Shown piece by piece: positions 1 to 8,238 of a DNA stretch of 64,000 nt. The stretch spans positions 1 through 64,000 of the forward strand of contig CAJFSS010000001.1 of assembly GCA_904419745.1 (NCBI GenBank). The letters are read 5' to 3'. Origin of the DNA: Candidatus Pseudoruminococcus merdavium (GTDB taxonomy: Bacteria > Bacillota > Clostridia > Oscillospirales > Ruminococcaceae). Each line of letters starts with the position of its first letter. Position 1 is the first letter of the stretch. The notes under the pieces are model-generated. The model did no database searches. It was not told the DNA's origin and saw only the letters and a list, made by a program, of their open reading frames with translations. The translations under genes were made by a program, and so were the position numbers.

Positions 1-95
1 GACCCACCTGTTCCCATCCCGAACACAGAAGTTAAGCTAAGCGGTGCCGAAGATACTTGGTGGGTGACCGCCTGGAAAAATAGGTCGATGCCAGC
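1..95 (+). rRNA. rrf: 5S ribosomal RNA, 3' part
   Basis: The window opens inside a 5S rRNA; conserved stretches such as CCCATCCCGAACACAGAAGT and the closing GATGCCAGC are present. The first roughly 20 nt lie before the window. It ends an rRNA operon and is followed 10 nt later by tRNA-Asn. Confidence 0.95.
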
Positions 96-104
96 TCTTG
101 ATAT

Positions 105-180
105 TCCTCCTTAGCTCAGTCGGTAGAGCATGCGGCTGTTAACCGCAGGGTCGTCTGTTCGAGCCAGACAGGGGGAGCCA
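105..180 (+). tRNA. tRNA-Asn (GTT)
   Basis: Full cloverleaf with encoded CCA. Acceptor TCCTCCT pairs with AGGGGGA; the anticodon loop CTGTTAA reads GTT. It directly follows the 5S gene. Confidence 0.95.
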
Positions 181-187
181 ATAGTTT

Positions 188-220
188 GAAATCGCTGTGA
201 AGAAAATTCACAGCGATTTC
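188..220 (+). repeat. Perfect hairpin between tRNA genes
   Basis: GAAATCGCTGTGA and its reverse complement flank a 7-nt loop. No T-run follows on the + strand, so it is more likely a processing or pausing hairpin than a terminator. It separates tRNA-Asn from the three tRNAs behind it. Confidence 0.6.
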
Positions 221-241
221 GTAAACTTGTACTTACATTAT

Positions 242-318
242 GGGCCTTTAGCTCAGTTGGTTAGAGCAACCGGCTCATAACCGGTCGGTCCAGGGTTCGA
301 GTCCCTGAGGGCCCACCA
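242..318 (+). tRNA. tRNA with CAT anticodon (Ile2 or elongator Met)
   Basis: Cloverleaf with encoded CCA and anticodon loop CTCATAA. The body (GGGCCTTTAGCTCAGTTGG) resembles the Firmicutes tRNA-Ile2 whose CAU is modified to lysidine more than it resembles elongator Met. It is not an initiator type, because the first acceptor base is paired. Identity between Ile2 and Met is judged from memory of homologues. Confidence 0.9.
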
Positions 319-326
319 ATATAAAT

Positions 327-402
327 AGGGGTATAGCTCAGCTGGTAGAGCAGCGGTCTCCAAAACCGCGTGCCGAGGGTTCGATCCCTTCTGCCCCTGC
401 CA
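327..402 (+). tRNA. tRNA-Trp (CCA)
   Basis: Acceptor AGGGGTA pairs with TGCCCCT, discriminator G, encoded CCA; the anticodon loop CTCCAAA reads CCA. Confidence 0.95.
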
Positions 403-404
403 AT

Positions 405-480
405 GCTGCTATGGCTCAGTAGGCAGAGCACTTCCTTGGTAAGGAAGAGGTCACCAGTTCGAATCTGGTTAGCAGCTCCA
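405..480 (+). tRNA. tRNA-Thr (GGT)
   Basis: Acceptor GCTGCTA pairs with TAGCAGC, encoded CCA; the anticodon loop TTGGTAA reads GGT. Only two bases separate it from tRNA-Trp, so the two are surely cotranscribed. Confidence 0.95.
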
Positions 481-518
481 AAAAACGGTATGAACATGTT
501 GTTCATACCGTTTTTTAT
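481..518 (+). terminator. Terminator of the rRNA/tRNA operon
   Basis: The stem ACGGTATGAAC/GTTCATACCGT with a 5-nt loop is followed by six T. It starts right after the CCA end of tRNA-Thr. Confidence 0.9.
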
Positions 519-613
519 ATTGAAAAATACTTTATGTCATTTATGATGACAGTGGGATTATACATAGTGCAGTAACGACATGAGTATGATTGATTTAGGT
601 TGACTGGATTTTT

Positions 614-648
614 AAATAATTTTTTGATATTTTATCAAAAAATTATTT
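614..648. repeat. 15-bp A/T-rich inverted repeat
   Basis: AAATAATTTTTTGAT and its exact reverse complement are separated by 5 nt. The right arm overlaps the putative -35 at 646, so it may be an operator for the gene at 718. An A/T stem would be a weak terminator. Confidence 0.5.
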
Positions 649-674
649 ACCTTTATATGGAAAAATAGTAAAAT
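646..674 (+). promoter_or_regulatory. Putative sigma-A promoter for the C39-like gene
   Basis: TTTACC and TAAAAT are 17 bp apart, about 43 bp ahead of the start at 718. The match to consensus is moderate. The ribosome site AAAGGAGGA lies 8 nt before the ATG. Confidence 0.4.
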
Positions 675-717
675 AAATGTACAAATAGAAATTTTTAGAA
701 CAAAGGAGGAATTTTAT

Positions 718-1437
718 ATGAAAAAATTGTTAATAGTATTTATGTCAATTGTAATGATTCTTTCTCTGGGAATAATAATCAATGCAAGTGATACAGGGGG
801 AGAGAAGACTATAATAACTGGTGAAATAGCGCCAACACCTGAAGAATATGAAGAATATTTGAATTCTCTTACAGATGAAGAGCTGAAAATAATTGATAAG
901 AAAATAAAGGAAGCTGAAGAACTTGCCAATCAACCGCAACCAAGAGCGACTATGATAAATATTGGAGGTGCATACATCGTTTATCAACAGGAACAATCAA
1001 ACTATTGTGTACCGGCGTGTATAAAAAGTACCTTACAATTTATCAATGGTGATTCTCCATCACAAAGTTGAATTGCGTCCGACTTGAATATCACTCCAAC
1101 TGGGGTTGTTATTACAAAGATTGCGCCATATATTAATTCCAAAATCTCTGGGTTTACGTATGTACATGCTATGAATCCCACTAAAACCAATATGCTGAAT
1201 TGGATTTATAGCACGGTTTCCAATAAAAAGCCCCCTTCGATGTCAATTGTAAATACAACGGGAGCAAATTGGCATTATGCTACTGCTGGCCATCGTCTCA
1301 ATATTGTTTCCATATATTCTGATAAGTCCATTATCGAATTTGCGGATCCACTTGGACAAACCCAGAGTGGTTGGCCTTATTATTATACAAAATCTGCAGA
1401 TATTGCGCACAGAGTTTGCAGGGATATTATTTGGTAG
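718..1437 (+). pseudogene. C39-like secreted peptidase interrupted by in-frame TGA
   Basis: One reading frame runs from ATG 718 to TAG 1437 except for a single TGA at 1069-1071. The first half has a signal peptide (about residues 1-23), an acidic linker, and NYCVPAC, the nucleophile region of peptidase C39-like domains. After the TGA the frame continues with GHRLNIV (catalytic His) and FADPL (catalytic Asp), so the triad is split by the stop. The TGA sits where a tryptophan codon TGG would fit (QS-stop-IASDL), so a point nonsense mutation is the simplest reading. Selenocysteine or readthrough cannot be excluded but no SECIS-like hairpin was recognised. The domain call rests on motif recognition. 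Confidence 0.7.
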
Positions 1438-1457
1438 AAGACACTCCTGCTTTCACG

Positions 1458-1491
1458 AAAAAAGGCTGGCATAAAACTGGCCTTTTTTGTT
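1458..1491 (+). terminator. Terminator after the C39-like gene
   Basis: AAAAAAGGCTGG pairs with CTGGCCTTTTTT (one mismatch, one GU) around a 7-nt loop and ends in a T-run, 20 nt after the stop. Confidence 0.75.
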
Positions 1492-1564
1492 ACCGATGAG
1501 TTTGGGTATTCAGCCGGTATGTCTCTTTTGCTTGTAGCAAATGGAAAAATAGGAGGATGAAATC

Positions 1565-2776
1565 GTGAAAAGTTTCAATCGGATTTTAGCGATTTTACTT
1601 TGTATACTTTTTACCCTGCCTTTGGGAAGTTGTAGTGCTTCCAATCAGGAGAACGAACTGATCGATGGGGATGTTTCCATGTTGCCATTGATCAATAACG
1701 AGATACTTACTATTTATGATATCAATAATAATGTAATCGGTGAAATTGAGCACTATGGAATGATTATACAAACAGAGGACAGCATTGTTTATACCCAACT
1801 TCCTGATGGTTCTACTGATTCAATAGATGAAATGGCTTACTATCGATATGTATTGGATACGAAAGAAAATATCAAATTGGGAACGGTAAAAAACTGGTCG
1901 TATCAAAATAGTAACAAAGTTTATGTGAATGATCGATTGTATTTTTTTGTTGCGACGGATGTGAATGACTCCCAGGAAAGAACTCTGAAATTCTGCGAAG
2001 TTGACTTTAAGTCCAACACGATGAGGGAAATCTTTTCCGATAAGGGAGGATTCCCCTATAATGCCATGGCGCTTGTCGGAAATCATAAAATTATATATAC
2101 AAAAATACTGGAAAATGAAACTAGGCTTATGGAGTACAACGTGGAGACAGAAGAAAACACCCTTTTGAAAAGTTTCGCGTTTGATGATGATGGATTGAAG
2201 GGCGAAACCATTCGGCAGGTTTCTTCAGATGAAAATACCATCTCATTATTAGTTTTGGCGATGCAGTCGGAGGATCAGGTTGCATTGAGAATCGATCGAT
2301 ATGACCATGATATGAACTACATCACTTCCATTGATGTAACGTCCCTTTCTTCTGATCCGAATGAGCTGCGTCAAGGTGTGGGCTATTTTCAGGTTTATCA
2401 TGATTATGTGTACTATGAGAATTTTAGTATTAGTAGGTTTTTAGGAAGGATGGAAGAGGATGCGCTCAAACAGGTGGCAGAAACAGATTACAATTTTTCT
2501 TTAATCTCATCTGCGTTCAATAATTTTGATAAGACCTTGTTTTATCAGGCTTATACAAAGAGTAACGATATCTATTGCCTGGATTACGCAGACGGTACTT
2601 TGAAAAAAACCCAGTTTCATGCTCCGGATGAAGAGCGATATTCCCTTGTCAATGCTTATACCGATCAAAACAATCACCTGGCCCTTGTCATGTCCTATCG
2701 AGATCCAGACACAGCAGAATTCCTGGAGCCGAGATTGTACTACATAAAATTATCGGATTTAGAATTTTCAGCTTGA
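1565..2776 (+). CDS. Uncharacterised lipoprotein, 403 aa
   Basis: GTG start with AGGAGG 9 nt upstream. The N terminus is a lipoprotein signal with lipobox LGSC (Cys about residue 23), so the protein should sit on the outer face of the membrane. The rest is soluble, acidic, with repeated short beta-type stretches (YxxNVETEEN, YYENFSIS, YCLDYADGTLKKT) that recall beta-propeller proteins of the DUF5050 kind. I cannot assign a family with certainty and see no catalytic motif. It stands alone between two terminators. Confidence 0.85.
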   Translation: MKSFNRILAILLCILFTLPLGSCSASNQENELIDGDVSMLPLINNEILTIYDINNNVIGEIEHYGMIIQTEDSIVYTQLPDGSTDSIDEMAYYRYVLDTKENIKLGTVKNWSYQNSNKVYVNDRLYFFVATDVNDSQERTLKFCEVDFKSNTMREIFSDKGGFPYNAMALVGNHKIIYTKILENETRLMEYNVETEENTLLKSFAFDDDGLKGETIRQVSSDENTISLLVLAMQSEDQVALRIDRYDHDMNYITSIDVTSLSSDPNELRQGVGYFQVYHDYVYYENFSISRFLGRMEEDALKQVAETDYNFSLISSAFNNFDKTLFYQAYTKSNDIYCLDYADGTLKKTQFHAPDEERYSLVNAYTDQNNHLALVMSYRDPDTAEFLEPRLYYIKLSDLEFSA

Positions 2777-2835
2777 TTGGTTGATCTTTGGAAATGGGTT
2801 TCTTGGTGGGAAAATAGGGCTCAGTTCCTGAGCGG

Positions 2836-2868
2836 CGGACCGGATTCACATATTGTGAATCCGGTCCG
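2836..2868 (+). terminator. Strong hairpin after the lipoprotein gene
   Basis: A perfect 15-bp stem, CGGACCGGATTCACA and its complement, with a 3-nt loop. Only a short TTCGTTGT tail follows, so termination is likely but not canonical. Confidence 0.65.
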
Positions 2869-2952
2869 TTCGTTGTGTGGATTATCAATTCCATATAAAA
2901 ATACACCAACCTGCTTTCCGGGAAGGAGAGGGTAAAGTATTCTTTCATCTTT

Positions 2953-2970
2953 TGGTTAAATATTTAACAA
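2953..2970. promoter_or_regulatory. Rex-like operator upstream of ech
   Basis: TGGTTAAATATTTAACAA matches the Rex consensus TTGTTAA-N4-TTAACAA at 13 of 14 fixed positions and contains a perfect 14-bp palindrome (2955-2968). It lies 21 bp ahead of the -35 of the hydrogenase promoter. Rex senses NADH/NAD+ and is known in Clostridia to control fermentation and hydrogenase genes. Binding here is inferred. Confidence 0.6.
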
Positions 2971-2991
2971 TAAGATGAGGAGAATGAATGC

Positions 2992-3020
2992 TTGACATCA
3001 ATCGGACAGGGGAGTAAACT
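2992..3020 (+). promoter_or_regulatory. sigma-A promoter of the ech-hyp operon
   Basis: TTGACA (perfect -35) and TAAACT (-10) with a 17-bp spacer. Transcription would start near 3027, about 60 nt before echA. Confidence 0.6.
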
Positions 3021-3085
3021 GAGAGAGGTTTGAAAGCAAAATAATTTTGCGGTGGATGGCCGCTAAATGATAAGGGGGAATCCTT

Positions 3086-4999
3086 TTGGGATTGATTGCT
3101 TTTTTAATTCTGTTTCCTTTTTTCGCTGCCCTGGTTTTAGCGTGTATGCGTAAGAGCGGACCAGTTCGCAAGTATACCATGTTTGCTTTTTGTGTGGTAA
3201 TTATGGCAGCGGTCCTTGTTTTTTCTGCTGCCAATTTGATCAGTGGGGAAACGGTGTCTTATTTGCCGGAAACACATTGGATTAACACTGGCATGCTTGT
3301 GGTCGAATGGTTTTTAATGGGGTTAATCATTTACCAGAGTTTTAAATGGAAAAAGTATTATTGCGCCCTGCTTTCTGTTGCGCAGACTGGTCTGATTACT
3401 TGGCTTGAATTAACAGGAAAATCTGAATTGCCAGGCAATCATATTCTTTCTGATAAACTTACCATAATCATGTGTTTGATAATTGGAATTGTAGGATGCC
3501 TTATCTGTGTCTACGCAATGGGCTATATGAAGGATTACCATACCCATCACACTGAATTTAAAGATCGGCGTTCCTTTTTCTTTTCTATGCTTTTTGTTTT
3601 CCTTGGGGCCATGTTTGGCCTTGTATTTTCCAGCAACCTTACTTGGATTTATTTCTTTTGGGAAATCACGAGTATCTGCTCTTTCCTGTTAATTGGGTAC
3701 AACAAAAGTAAAGAGGCTATTAACAATTCTTTCCGCGCTTTATGGATGAACCTTCTTGGAGGACTTGGATTTGCTATCGCTATTGCCTATGCTGCAATCC
3801 AGCTTAAAATTGCAGATTTGCAGACACTTGTTCAAACTGGTACAGGGACTACTATCGCGATTATCCCAGTGATTTTGCTTGCATTTGCAGGACTTACGAA
3901 AAGTGCCCAGCTTCCGTTTTCCAGTTGGCTGCTTGGCGCAATGGTGGCGCCAACGCCAACTAGTGCGCTGTTGCATTCTGCAACCATGGTAAAAGCCGGC
4001 GTTTATCTATTGTTACGCCTTTCCCCGGCCTTTTATGGAAACCTGGCAGGCCTGATGGTTACTACCATTGGCGGGTTTACTTTTCTTGCAACTTCCATGC
4101 TTGCTATTTCCCAAAGCGATGGAAAAAAAGTACTTGCTTATTCAACAGTATCCAATCTTGGTTTAATTACTGCATGTGCGGGTGTTGGCATGCATGAAGC
4201 AGTATGGGCTGGAATTCTTTTGATGATGTTCCATGCAGTTTCTAAATCCTTGATGTTCCAGTCCGTTGGTGCAGTAGAAAATTGTCTTGGCAGTCGTAAT
4301 ATTGAAGATATGCATGGGCTGATAGTCAAACTGCCGCGCCTTGCCTATGTCATGATTGTGGGAATTGCGGGGATGTTCCTTGCCCCATTTGGAATGTTGA
4401 TTTCAAAATGGGCGGCGCTGAAGGCTTACGTAGATTCTGGAAGCATTTTGCTGGTTATTTTCCTGATATTTGGTAGCGCGACAACGCTGTTCTACTGGAC
4501 AAAATGGCTTGGCACCCTGATCGCAGTCCACCACCATTCCGGGGCGGTAAAGGATTCCACAAAGGGCAGCGAATGGGTTTCTCTGCTAGTCCATTGTCTG
4601 TTGGTGATCACCCTGTGTCTATCTTTCCCGTTGGCTTCTACCTATTTGATTGAACCGTTTTTGATGGATATGTTCCACGAAGCAGTTCCAGCTCTTATCA
4701 GCAGCGGTAACCTGTATATCATGGCGATGATGCTCTGCATGATTGTCATTTTACCCATTGCAGTCCGGGTGCTTACTTTTGGAAAAAAGAACAAAATTAT
4801 TACTTCCTACATGGGAGGCGCCAATACTGGGGACGATCGTACCTTTGTTGACTCCTTTGGAAAACCAAAACGGATGTACTTGTCGAACTGGTATTTGACT
4901 GACTATTTTGGAGAAGAAAAACTCTTTGTTCCCTCCCTGGTGCTCTCTGCGGCGGGACTGATTATCTTACTGGTAGTAGCGATTGGGGGTGCTCTGTAA
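3086..4999 (+). CDS. echA: Ech hydrogenase membrane subunit A (antiporter-like)
   Basis: 637-aa polytopic membrane protein of the NuoL/MrpA/HyfB family, the ion-translocating arm of group 4 membrane-bound [NiFe] hydrogenases. Family hallmarks are visible: FFWEITSICSFLLIGY, then GLTKSAQLPFSSWL with the conserved TM7/TM8 lysine region, and LLHSATMVKAGVYLL. Length fits EchA. The start is a TTG with AGGGGGAA 7 nt upstream; no better ATG is near. The stop overlaps the echB start by one base (TAATG), so translation is coupled. It is the first gene of a ten-gene ech-hyp operon. Confidence 0.93.
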   Translation: MGLIAFLILFPFFAALVLACMRKSGPVRKYTMFAFCVVIMAAVLVFSAANLISGETVSYLPETHWINTGMLVVEWFLMGLIIYQSFKWKKYYCALLSVAQTGLITWLELTGKSELPGNHILSDKLTIIMCLIIGIVGCLICVYAMGYMKDYHTHHTEFKDRRSFFFSMLFVFLGAMFGLVFSSNLTWIYFFWEITSICSFLLIGYNKSKEAINNSFRALWMNLLGGLGFAIAIAYAAIQLKIADLQTLVQTGTGTTIAIIPVILLAFAGLTKSAQLPFSSWLLGAMVAPTPTSALLHSATMVKAGVYLLLRLSPAFYGNLAGLMVTTIGGFTFLATSMLAISQSDGKKVLAYSTVSNLGLITACAGVGMHEAVWAGILLMMFHAVSKSLMFQSVGAVENCLGSRNIEDMHGLIVKLPRLAYVMIVGIAGMFLAPFGMLISKWAALKAYVDSGSILLVIFLIFGSATTLFYWTKWLGTLIAVHHHSGAVKDSTKGSEWVSLLVHCLLVITLCLSFPLASTYLIEPFLMDMFHEAVPALISSGNLYIMAMMLCMIVILPIAVRVLTFGKKNKIITSYMGGANTGDDRTFVDSFGKPKRMYLSNWYLTDYFGEEKLFVPSLVLSAAGLIILLVVAIGGAL

Positions 5000-5865
5000 T
5001 GGTAGGGTCAATTGTATCCGCTTTGGCTTACATTATTATCGGACCGATTATCGGCGGGCTGTTGCAGGGATTTGACCGGAAATTGACGGCGAGACTTCAG
5101 GGGAGACAGGGGCCACCGCTTCTGCAGCCGTTTTATGACCTCTATAAACTGTTTTCCAAACAGTCGGTAGTGGTCAATAATATCCAAGATTTTTTGGTTT
5201 GTGGATTCCTGATTTTTGTGGTATTTACCGGCGCCCTCTTTTTCTGGGGCGGAGATATTCTGCTTGTCTTTTTTGCACTGACGTTGGCGGGTATCTTTTT
5301 GATTATGTCCTCTTGTTCTGCTTATTCCCCATATTCTTCCATGGGTGCGCAAAGGGAATTGATGCAGATGATGGCATATGAACCTATGGTCCTGCTTGCG
5401 GCAATTGGGTTTTATATTGCAGCGGGCAGCTTCAATGTCAAAGAAATCATTCAGGCGGACATACCACCGATCGTCTATCTTCCAGGTATTTTTGTGACCT
5501 TTGTCTATATCCTGACCATTAAATTCCGCAAATCTCCATTTGACCTGAGTACTTCCCACCATGCTCATCAGGAGATGGTACGCGGTTTGACGACTGAACT
5601 TTCCGGGAACATTTTGGCTTTGGTAGAACTATCTCACTGGTATGAAAATGTTTTTTTACTTGGCGTTGTGGGACTATTTGTCATGAGCTGCCATTGGTGG
5701 AGCATTCCGCTGGCCGTTGTTGTCTGTCTGCTCTCCTATTTTTTGGAGGTCATAATTGATAATGTGTTCCCACGTGTCAAATGGCAACTGATGCTCAAAT
5801 CCGCCTGGGGTGTTACATTGATTGCGGGCGGAATTAATCTGATGATTATCATGCTCATCCCATAA
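4999..5865 (+). CDS. echB: Ech hydrogenase membrane subunit B (NuoH-like)
   Basis: 288-aa membrane protein of the NuoH/HycD family that anchors the hydrophilic arm. Motifs: GFDRKLTARLQGRQGPPLLQ near the N terminus, MGAQRELMQMMAYEP in the middle (the quinone-site loop of NuoH), and SPFDLSTSHHAHQEMVRG, the typical form in Ech-type enzymes. About eight membrane segments. Start ATG overlaps the echA stop. Followed by echC after a short gap. Confidence 0.94.
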   Translation: MVGSIVSALAYIIIGPIIGGLLQGFDRKLTARLQGRQGPPLLQPFYDLYKLFSKQSVVVNNIQDFLVCGFLIFVVFTGALFFWGGDILLVFFALTLAGIFLIMSSCSAYSPYSSMGAQRELMQMMAYEPMVLLAAIGFYIAAGSFNVKEIIQADIPPIVYLPGIFVTFVYILTIKFRKSPFDLSTSHHAHQEMVRGLTTELSGNILALVELSHWYENVFLLGVVGLFVMSCHWWSIPLAVVVCLLSYFLEVIIDNVFPRVKWQLMLKSAWGVTLIAGGINLMIIMLIP

Positions 5866-5892
5866 ATGAACTACAGAAAAGAGGGAAAGCAA

Positions 5893-6345
5893 ATGTTAAG
5901 TGTCTCAAAATCTCCATGGTTGTTGCACTATGATGGTTCCAGTTGTAACGGCTGTGATATTGAAGTTCTCGCCTGTCTGACGCCACTGTATGACGTGGAA
6001 CGGTTTGGTGTTATCAATACGGGAAACCCAAAACACGCGGATATATTCCTGATTACCGGGGGAATCAACGCCCAGAATAAACCGGTGGTAGAGGAAATTT
6101 ACTCCCAGATGCCGAATCCAAAAGTGGTTGTGGCAGTGGGTATTTGTGCGTGCAATGGCGGTATTTTTAAAGAGTGTTATAATATTCTCGGAGGCGTGGA
6201 TACAACCATCCCGGTGGATATTTATGTCCCAGGATGTGCAGCCCGCCCGGAAGCGATTATTGATGGGGTGGTCAAAGCAGTCGCCCTGCTCGATGAAAAG
6301 AGAAAACAGATGAAGCTGGAATCCTCTAAGGAAAAGGGGGCTTAA
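5893..6345 (+). CDS. echC: Ech hydrogenase small subunit C (NuoB-like)
   Basis: 150-aa hydrogenase small subunit carrying the proximal [4Fe-4S] cluster. Cys ligands are visible: C18 and C21 in SSCNGCD, one in GICACNGG, one in VPGCAARPEA. It passes electrons between EchF and the nickel site on EchE. I chose the ATG at 5893 (MLSVSKSPW), which has GAGGG upstream; an in-frame ATG at 5866 would add nine residues with no ribosome site. The C-terminal lysine-rich tail is ordinary for the family. Confidence 0.94.
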   Translation: MLSVSKSPWLLHYDGSSCNGCDIEVLACLTPLYDVERFGVINTGNPKHADIFLITGGINAQNKPVVEEIYSQMPNPKVVVAVGICACNGGIFKECYNILGGVDTTIPVDIYVPGCAARPEAIIDGVVKAVALLDEKRKQMKLESSKEKGA

Positions 6346-6348
6346 AAG

Positions 6349-6684
6349 ATGGAACAGCAGAATATTATCGGGATTGATCCCAGGTCTCTGGTTCCCGAGG
6401 CTATGAAACTGAAAACGGAAGGATATCGTTTGGTGCAGATTTGTGCGACCAAGGCGGGGGAGGAATATGAACTTACATATTCTTTTGGAAAAGAATATGA
6501 ATTTCTCTGCCTTCGCTATAATGTACCGAATGGCGGGGAAATTACCAGTATCAGCAATATTTTTGCCCCGGCTTTTTTGTATGAGAATGAAATCCATGAT
6601 CTGTTTGGCATCAAGGTGAACCTTCTCACTTTGGATTACAAGGGGAACCTGTACCGTCTGGAACACAAAACGCCGTTCCATTAA
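6349..6684 (+). CDS. echD: Ech hydrogenase subunit D (NuoC-like)
   Basis: 111-aa protein of the 30-kDa NuoC family, shortened as in other Ech complexes. The diagnostic NEIHDLFGIKV near residues 83-93 corresponds to the complex I motif that links NuoC to NuoD. It is a structural subunit without cofactor. It starts 3 nt after echC behind GGAAAAGGGGG. Confidence 0.92.
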   Translation: MEQQNIIGIDPRSLVPEAMKLKTEGYRLVQICATKAGEEYELTYSFGKEYEFLCLRYNVPNGGEITSISNIFAPAFLYENEIHDLFGIKVNLLTLDYKGNLYRLEHKTPFH

Positions 6685-6748
6685 TCGGATTGTCTGAAAA
6701 CACTGTCTGAAGGCTTGCCTTCGGTTTTTGATAAAAGGAGGAATCCTC

Positions 6749-7828
6749 ATGTCTATGCGCAGCGTGGTGCCATTTGGCCCACAGCATCCGGTCCTGCCAG
6801 AGCCAATCCATTTGGATTTGGTATTGGAGGATGAAAAAGTAGTGGAGGCTGTCCCCTCCATTGGTTTTGTCCATAGAGGACTGGAAAAACTGGTCGAAAA
6901 AAAAGATTTTAATGAATATGTGTATGTTGCAGAACGTATCTGTGGAATTTGCAGCTTTATGCATGGGATGGGCTATTGTGAAGCAGTCGAGCACATTATG
7001 GATATAGAACTTCCCCCCCGTGCAAAGTTCCTGCGTACTATTTGGTGTGAGATGTCCCGCATCCACAGTCATCTGCTTTGGCTGGGATTGCTCGCAGATG
7101 CCTTTGGGTTTGAAAGTCTGTTTATGCAGTCTTGGAGACTGCGGGAAAAGGTGCTCGATATGTTTGAAGCTTCCACTGGCGGGCGCGTTATCTTTTCGGT
7201 CAATAAAATTGGGGGACAGCGTAAGGATGTTGACAACGACATGCTGCATGATTTTCTCCGCCACTTCGATGAAATGGAGCAGGAGCTCAAAACCCTTTCG
7301 AAAACCTTTCTCAATGACTATGCTGTGTGCAGCCGCTTGAAAGATGTTGGATTTCTGACAAAAGAACAGGCGGTGGAGCTTGGCGCAGTGGGTCCGTTTA
7401 TGCGGGCCAGCGGCGTGGCGCTGGATAACCGGAAACTTGGATATGCGGCTTATCCGGAAATTGAATTCGAACCCATTACCAGCAATGTTGGAGATTGCTA
7501 TGCGCGTTGTGACGTGCGTATCCGGGAGATCTTCCAATCTTTTGATATTATCCGCCAGGCGGTTGGGAAAATCCCGGATGGGGAAGTGTCGGTTCCGGTT
7601 AAGGGTTTCCCGAAAGGGGAGCACTTTATGCGCGTGGAACAGCCAAGAGGCGAGGCGATTTATTACGTCAAAGCAAATGGAACGAAAAACCTGGATCGTG
7701 TCCGAGTACGTACTCCGACTTTTGCCAACTTGCCGGGTATGCTGGAAACCCTGAAAGGATGCCAGCTTGCCGATGTGCCGATTTTGATTTTGACCATTGA
7801 CCCCTGTATCAGCTGTACGGAGAGGTAA
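6749..7828 (+). CDS. echE: Ech hydrogenase large subunit E (NiFe site)
   Basis: 359-aa NuoD-like catalytic subunit. Nickel ligands are the N-terminal RICGICSF (CxxC, about residues 60-67) and the C-terminal DPCISCTER (CxxC). The protein ends exactly at the Arg of DPCxxCxxR, the residue after which other NiFe large subunits are cut, so no C-terminal peptide is encoded and no maturation endopeptidase is needed; none is in the operon. Start taken at ATG 6749 with AAAGGAGG 8 nt upstream; the in-frame ATG at 6728 lacks a site. Confidence 0.95.
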   Translation: MSMRSVVPFGPQHPVLPEPIHLDLVLEDEKVVEAVPSIGFVHRGLEKLVEKKDFNEYVYVAERICGICSFMHGMGYCEAVEHIMDIELPPRAKFLRTIWCEMSRIHSHLLWLGLLADAFGFESLFMQSWRLREKVLDMFEASTGGRVIFSVNKIGGQRKDVDNDMLHDFLRHFDEMEQELKTLSKTFLNDYAVCSRLKDVGFLTKEQAVELGAVGPFMRASGVALDNRKLGYAAYPEIEFEPITSNVGDCYARCDVRIREIFQSFDIIRQAVGKIPDGEVSVPVKGFPKGEHFMRVEQPRGEAIYYVKANGTKNLDRVRVRTPTFANLPGMLETLKGCQLADVPILILTIDPCISCTER

Positions 7829-7833
7829 GCACT

Positions 7834-8238
7834 ATGAGTAAAATTAACTTTACGAAAACGGCCTTCCACAATTTATTTCACAAACCTGCAACCAGGATGT
7901 ATCCTCAGCAGCCGCGCGTCTATCCGCAGCGTACCCGTGGCCATGTGAGCATTGATATTAATACCTGCATTTTCTGCGGAATGTGTATGAGGAAATGCCC
8001 AACCGGTGCAATTTCCGTTGATCGGGCGGCCAAGACCTGGACCATCCAGCGGTTTGGGTGTATCCAGTGCAATTGCTGTGTGGAAAGCTGTCCGAAAAAA
8101 TGCCTTGAGATGCTCCAGCAATATCCGGATCCTTCTTCGGAGAAATATACAGAGAGCTTTTCTCAACCAGTTCCTCCGCCTAAGGCAGAGCCAGTCAAAC
8201 CAGCACAAACCGAATCTGCCGGTAAGGAGCAGGCATGA
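7834..8238 (+). CDS. echF: Ech hydrogenase ferredoxin-like subunit F
   Basis: 134-aa protein with two [4Fe-4S] motifs, CIFCGMCMRKCP and CIQCNCCVESCP, like NuoI. It is the entry point for electrons from reduced ferredoxin. A Pro/Lys/Glu-rich tail of about 30 residues follows the cluster domain. The stop overlaps the hypF start (ATGA), tying cofactor maturation to enzyme synthesis. Confidence 0.94.
   Translation: MSKINFTKTAFHNLFHKPATRMYPQQPRVYPQRTRGHVSIDINTCIFCGMCMRKCPTGAISVDRAAKTWTIQRFGCIQCNCCVESCPKKCLEMLQQYPDPSSEKYTESFSQPVPPPKAEPVKPAQTESAGKEQA

Noticed and set aside
261-506. 81-codon frame on the minus strand across the tRNA genes
   Set aside because: It lies entirely in tRNA genes and the terminator; its protein is an antisense of tRNA sequence.
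1069-1071. TGA as selenocysteine codon
   Set aside because: No SECIS-like hairpin recognised after it and the position fits a lost Trp; kept only as an alternative.
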